The notes beneath the pieces are model-generated. The model was not told the DNA's origin. It worked only from the letters and a program-made list of their open reading frames with translations, and ran no database searches. DNA of 64,000 bases, taken from NCBI RefSeq assembly GCF_007830455.1, contig NZ_VLLB01000005.1, positions 1-64,000 on the forward strand, given 5' to 3'. Below are positions 62,626 to 64,000 of the stretch, one piece after another. Each line of letters starts with the position of its first letter. Within the stretch, counting starts at the first letter, position 1. The stretch is from Pseudoduganella lurida. Lineage in GTDB: Bacteria; Pseudomonadota; Gammaproteobacteria; Burkholderiales; Burkholderiaceae_D. A program made the translations under genes and the position numbers.

Positions 62626-63983
62626 TGGGCTTCGCTCAGGGATGCATCGTGCGCGACAAGATTGCCACGCAGGGAATATGACAACGATTCGGTAATCAGG
62701 ATATCCACCATCTTGCCATGCAGTGCGGCCGGCGTGTCGCCACCATCGAACAGCACGGTGCGCGTATTGCCGGCGCGGCCCGTCAGTTCGCTGCCGCCGT
62801 TCTTCGACGGCCCTTCGACCAGCACGCGCATGGTGCGGCCCACCATCGCCGCGCTGTGCCGTTTCGTGTTGGCGTCGATGAGCGCCTGCAGCCGCTGCAG
62901 CCGGGCCAGTTTCGCTTCGTGCGGCGTGTCGTCGGCCAGGCTGGCGGCCGGCGTGCCGGGGCGCTTGCTGAAGATGAAGCTGAACGAGTTGTCGAAGTCC
63001 ACGTCCGCCACGAACTTCATCATGGCCTCGAAATCCTGCTCCGTCTCGCCGGGGAAGCCCACGATGAAGTCGGAAGCGATCGTGATATCGGGCCGCACCG
63101 CGCGCACGCGGCGGATGATCGACTTGTATTCAAGTGCCGTGTAGCCGCGCTTCATCGCGCCCAGCACATGGTCCGCGCCGTGCTGCGCCGGCAGGTACAG
63201 GTGATCGGCCAGCTGCGGAATGCGCGCGTAGCAGTCCACCAGGCGCTGCGTGAATTCCTTCGGGTGGCTGGTGACGAAGCGGATCCGCTCGATGCCGGGC
63301 ACCGCGGCCACGTATTCGATCAGCAGTGCGAAGTCCGCGGCCTCGCCATCGGCCATCGCGCCGCGGAACGCATTCACGTTCTGCCCCAGCAGCATCACTT
63401 CCTTCACGCCCTGGGCGGCGAGGCCGGCCACTTCGGTCAGCACATCGTCGAACGGGCGCGAGACTTCCTCGCCACGGGTGTACGGCACCACGCAGTAGCT
63501 GCAGTACTTGCTGCAGCCTTCCATGATCGACACATAGGCGAATGCGCCTTCCACGCGCGCCGGCGGCAGGTGGTCGAACTTCTCGATCTCGGGGAAGGTG
63601 ATGTCGACCTGCGCCTTGCCGGTCTGGCGGCGCATCTCGATCATCTTCGGCAGGCGGTGCAGCGTCTGCGGTCCGAACACGACATCGACGACGGGCGCGC
63701 GCCTGACGATCGCCTCGCCTTCCTGCGATGCCACGCAGCCGCCCACGCCGATCACCAGGTCCGGATTCTTTTCTTTCAGCTTGCGGAACACGCCCAGGTC
63801 GGAGAACACCTTTTCCTGCGCCTTTTCGCGCACCGAGCAGGTGTTCAGGAGGATCACGTCCGCATCTTCCGGGGAACTGGTGCGCACCAGGCCGTCCGTG
63901 GCACCCAGCAGGTCGGCCATCTTGTCCGAGTCGTACTCGTTCATCTGGCAACCGAAGGTCTTGATAAATACTTTTTTCTGCAT
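62622..63983 (-). CDS. miaB: tRNA-2-methylthio-N6-dimethylallyladenosine synthase
   Basis: MiaB adds the methylthio group to i6A37 of tRNAs. The 453-residue radical SAM enzyme has the N-terminal UPF0004 domain with cluster cysteines Cys12, Cys49 and Cys83, the radical SAM triad Cys157, Cys161, Cys164 ([10 protein letters not shown]), the later [14 protein letters not shown] stretch and a C-terminal TRAM domain. It is complete, with 17 bases left before the window end. It heads the miaB-ybeZ-ybeY run. Confidence 0.97.
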   Translation of the reverse strand: MQKKVFIKTFGCQMNEYDSDKMADLLGATDGLVRTSSPEDADVILLNTCSVREKAQEKVFSDLGVFRKLKEKNPDLVIGVGGCVASQEGEAIVRRAPVVDVVFGPQTLHRLPKMIEMRRQTGKAQVDITFPEIEKFDHLPPARVEGAFAYVSIMEGCSKYCSYCVVPYTRGEEVSRPFDDVLTEVAGLAAQGVKEVMLLGQNVNAFRGAMADGEAADFALLIEYVAAVPGIERIRFVTSHPKEFTQRLVDCYARIPQLADHLYLPAQHGADHVLGAMKRGYTALEYKSIIRRVRAVRPDITIASDFIVGFPGETEQDFEAMMKFVADVDFDNSFSFIFSKRPGTPAASLADDTPHEAKLARLQRLQALIDANTKRHSAAMVGRTMRVLVEGPSKNGGSELTGRAGNTRTVLFDGGDTPAALHGKMVDILITESLSYSLRGNLVAHDASLSEAH

Positions 63984-64000
63984 GGCGGGCAGTTTACCGT

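Overview
The window is a high-G+C stretch of a betaproteobacterial chromosome. Gene content and order point to Burkholderiales, most likely Oxalobacteraceae of the Massilia type. The clues are an alanine/lysine-rich H1-like nucleoid protein, a pilGHIJ-chpA type IV pilus chemosensory operon, a rml/LPS cluster with an H-NS-like gene, the miaB-phoH-ybeY-corC-lnt block, and many short palindromes built around GGTGCC/GGCACC or GGGGTC/GACCCC. The genus assignment is an inference from content only; no rRNA, tRNA or CRISPR array was seen.

Layout. 1-2835: a glutathione S-transferase gene, a decayed nucleotidyltransferase gene, and about 1 kb without a convincing gene that holds a dyad and an orphan terminator. 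2836-4649: H1-like protein and a YggT membrane protein, separated by strong terminators. 4729-11840 (minus strand): nucleotidyltransferase-like protein, TlpA-type thioredoxin, aroQ, accB, accC, prmA, a zinc-ribbon/DUF3426 protein and a PfkB kinase, ending at a bidirectional terminator. 11940-19149 (plus): mpl, yqiA, ubiC and an RNase II-type gene with overlapping ends, then a TonB-like gene, aroE and mtgA. 19421-24918: corA, a small membrane protein, an Nramp-related transporter, hemL, a ThiD-like gene and rubredoxin. 25010-34419: the Pil-Chp operon, ending in a 1,887-residue CheA-type hybrid kinase. 34609-42194: photolyase (minus), then yqgE-ruvX-pyrR-pyrB-pyrC'-plsC (plus), then apaH (minus). 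42296-51289: rfbBACD, a WecA/MraY-type transferase, an H-NS-like gene, phosphomannomutase, waaC and waaA. 51418-63983: mostly minus strand, with an RcnB-like protein, a YgjP-type metallopeptidase, a second plsC, gmhB, glyS, glyQ, lnt, corC, then a ZntB/CorA-type gene in the opposite direction, then ybeY, phoH and miaB.

How the genes work together. Several blocks serve the envelope: dTDP-rhamnose synthesis (rfbBACD), heptose and Kdo addition (gmhB, waaC, waaA), peptidoglycan recycling and synthesis (mpl, mtgA), phosphatidic acid synthesis (two plsC) and lipoprotein acylation (lnt). Others serve core metabolism: start of fatty acid synthesis (accBC), shikimate steps (aroQ, aroE), pyrimidines (pyrR, pyrB and a dihydroorotase-like protein without its HxH motif), ubiquinone (ubiC) and heme (hemL). 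Pil-Chp is expected to control twitching motility.

The most unusual feature is a dispersed palindromic repeat, one copy of which sits in frame inside the yqiA coding sequence. Also worth a second look are the probable catalytic losses in PyrC' and the ThiD-like protein, the altered metal-site motifs of the Nramp-related transporter, the broken nucleotidyltransferase gene, several unrelated tandem arrays, and the zntB-type gene that splits the ybeY-corC block.
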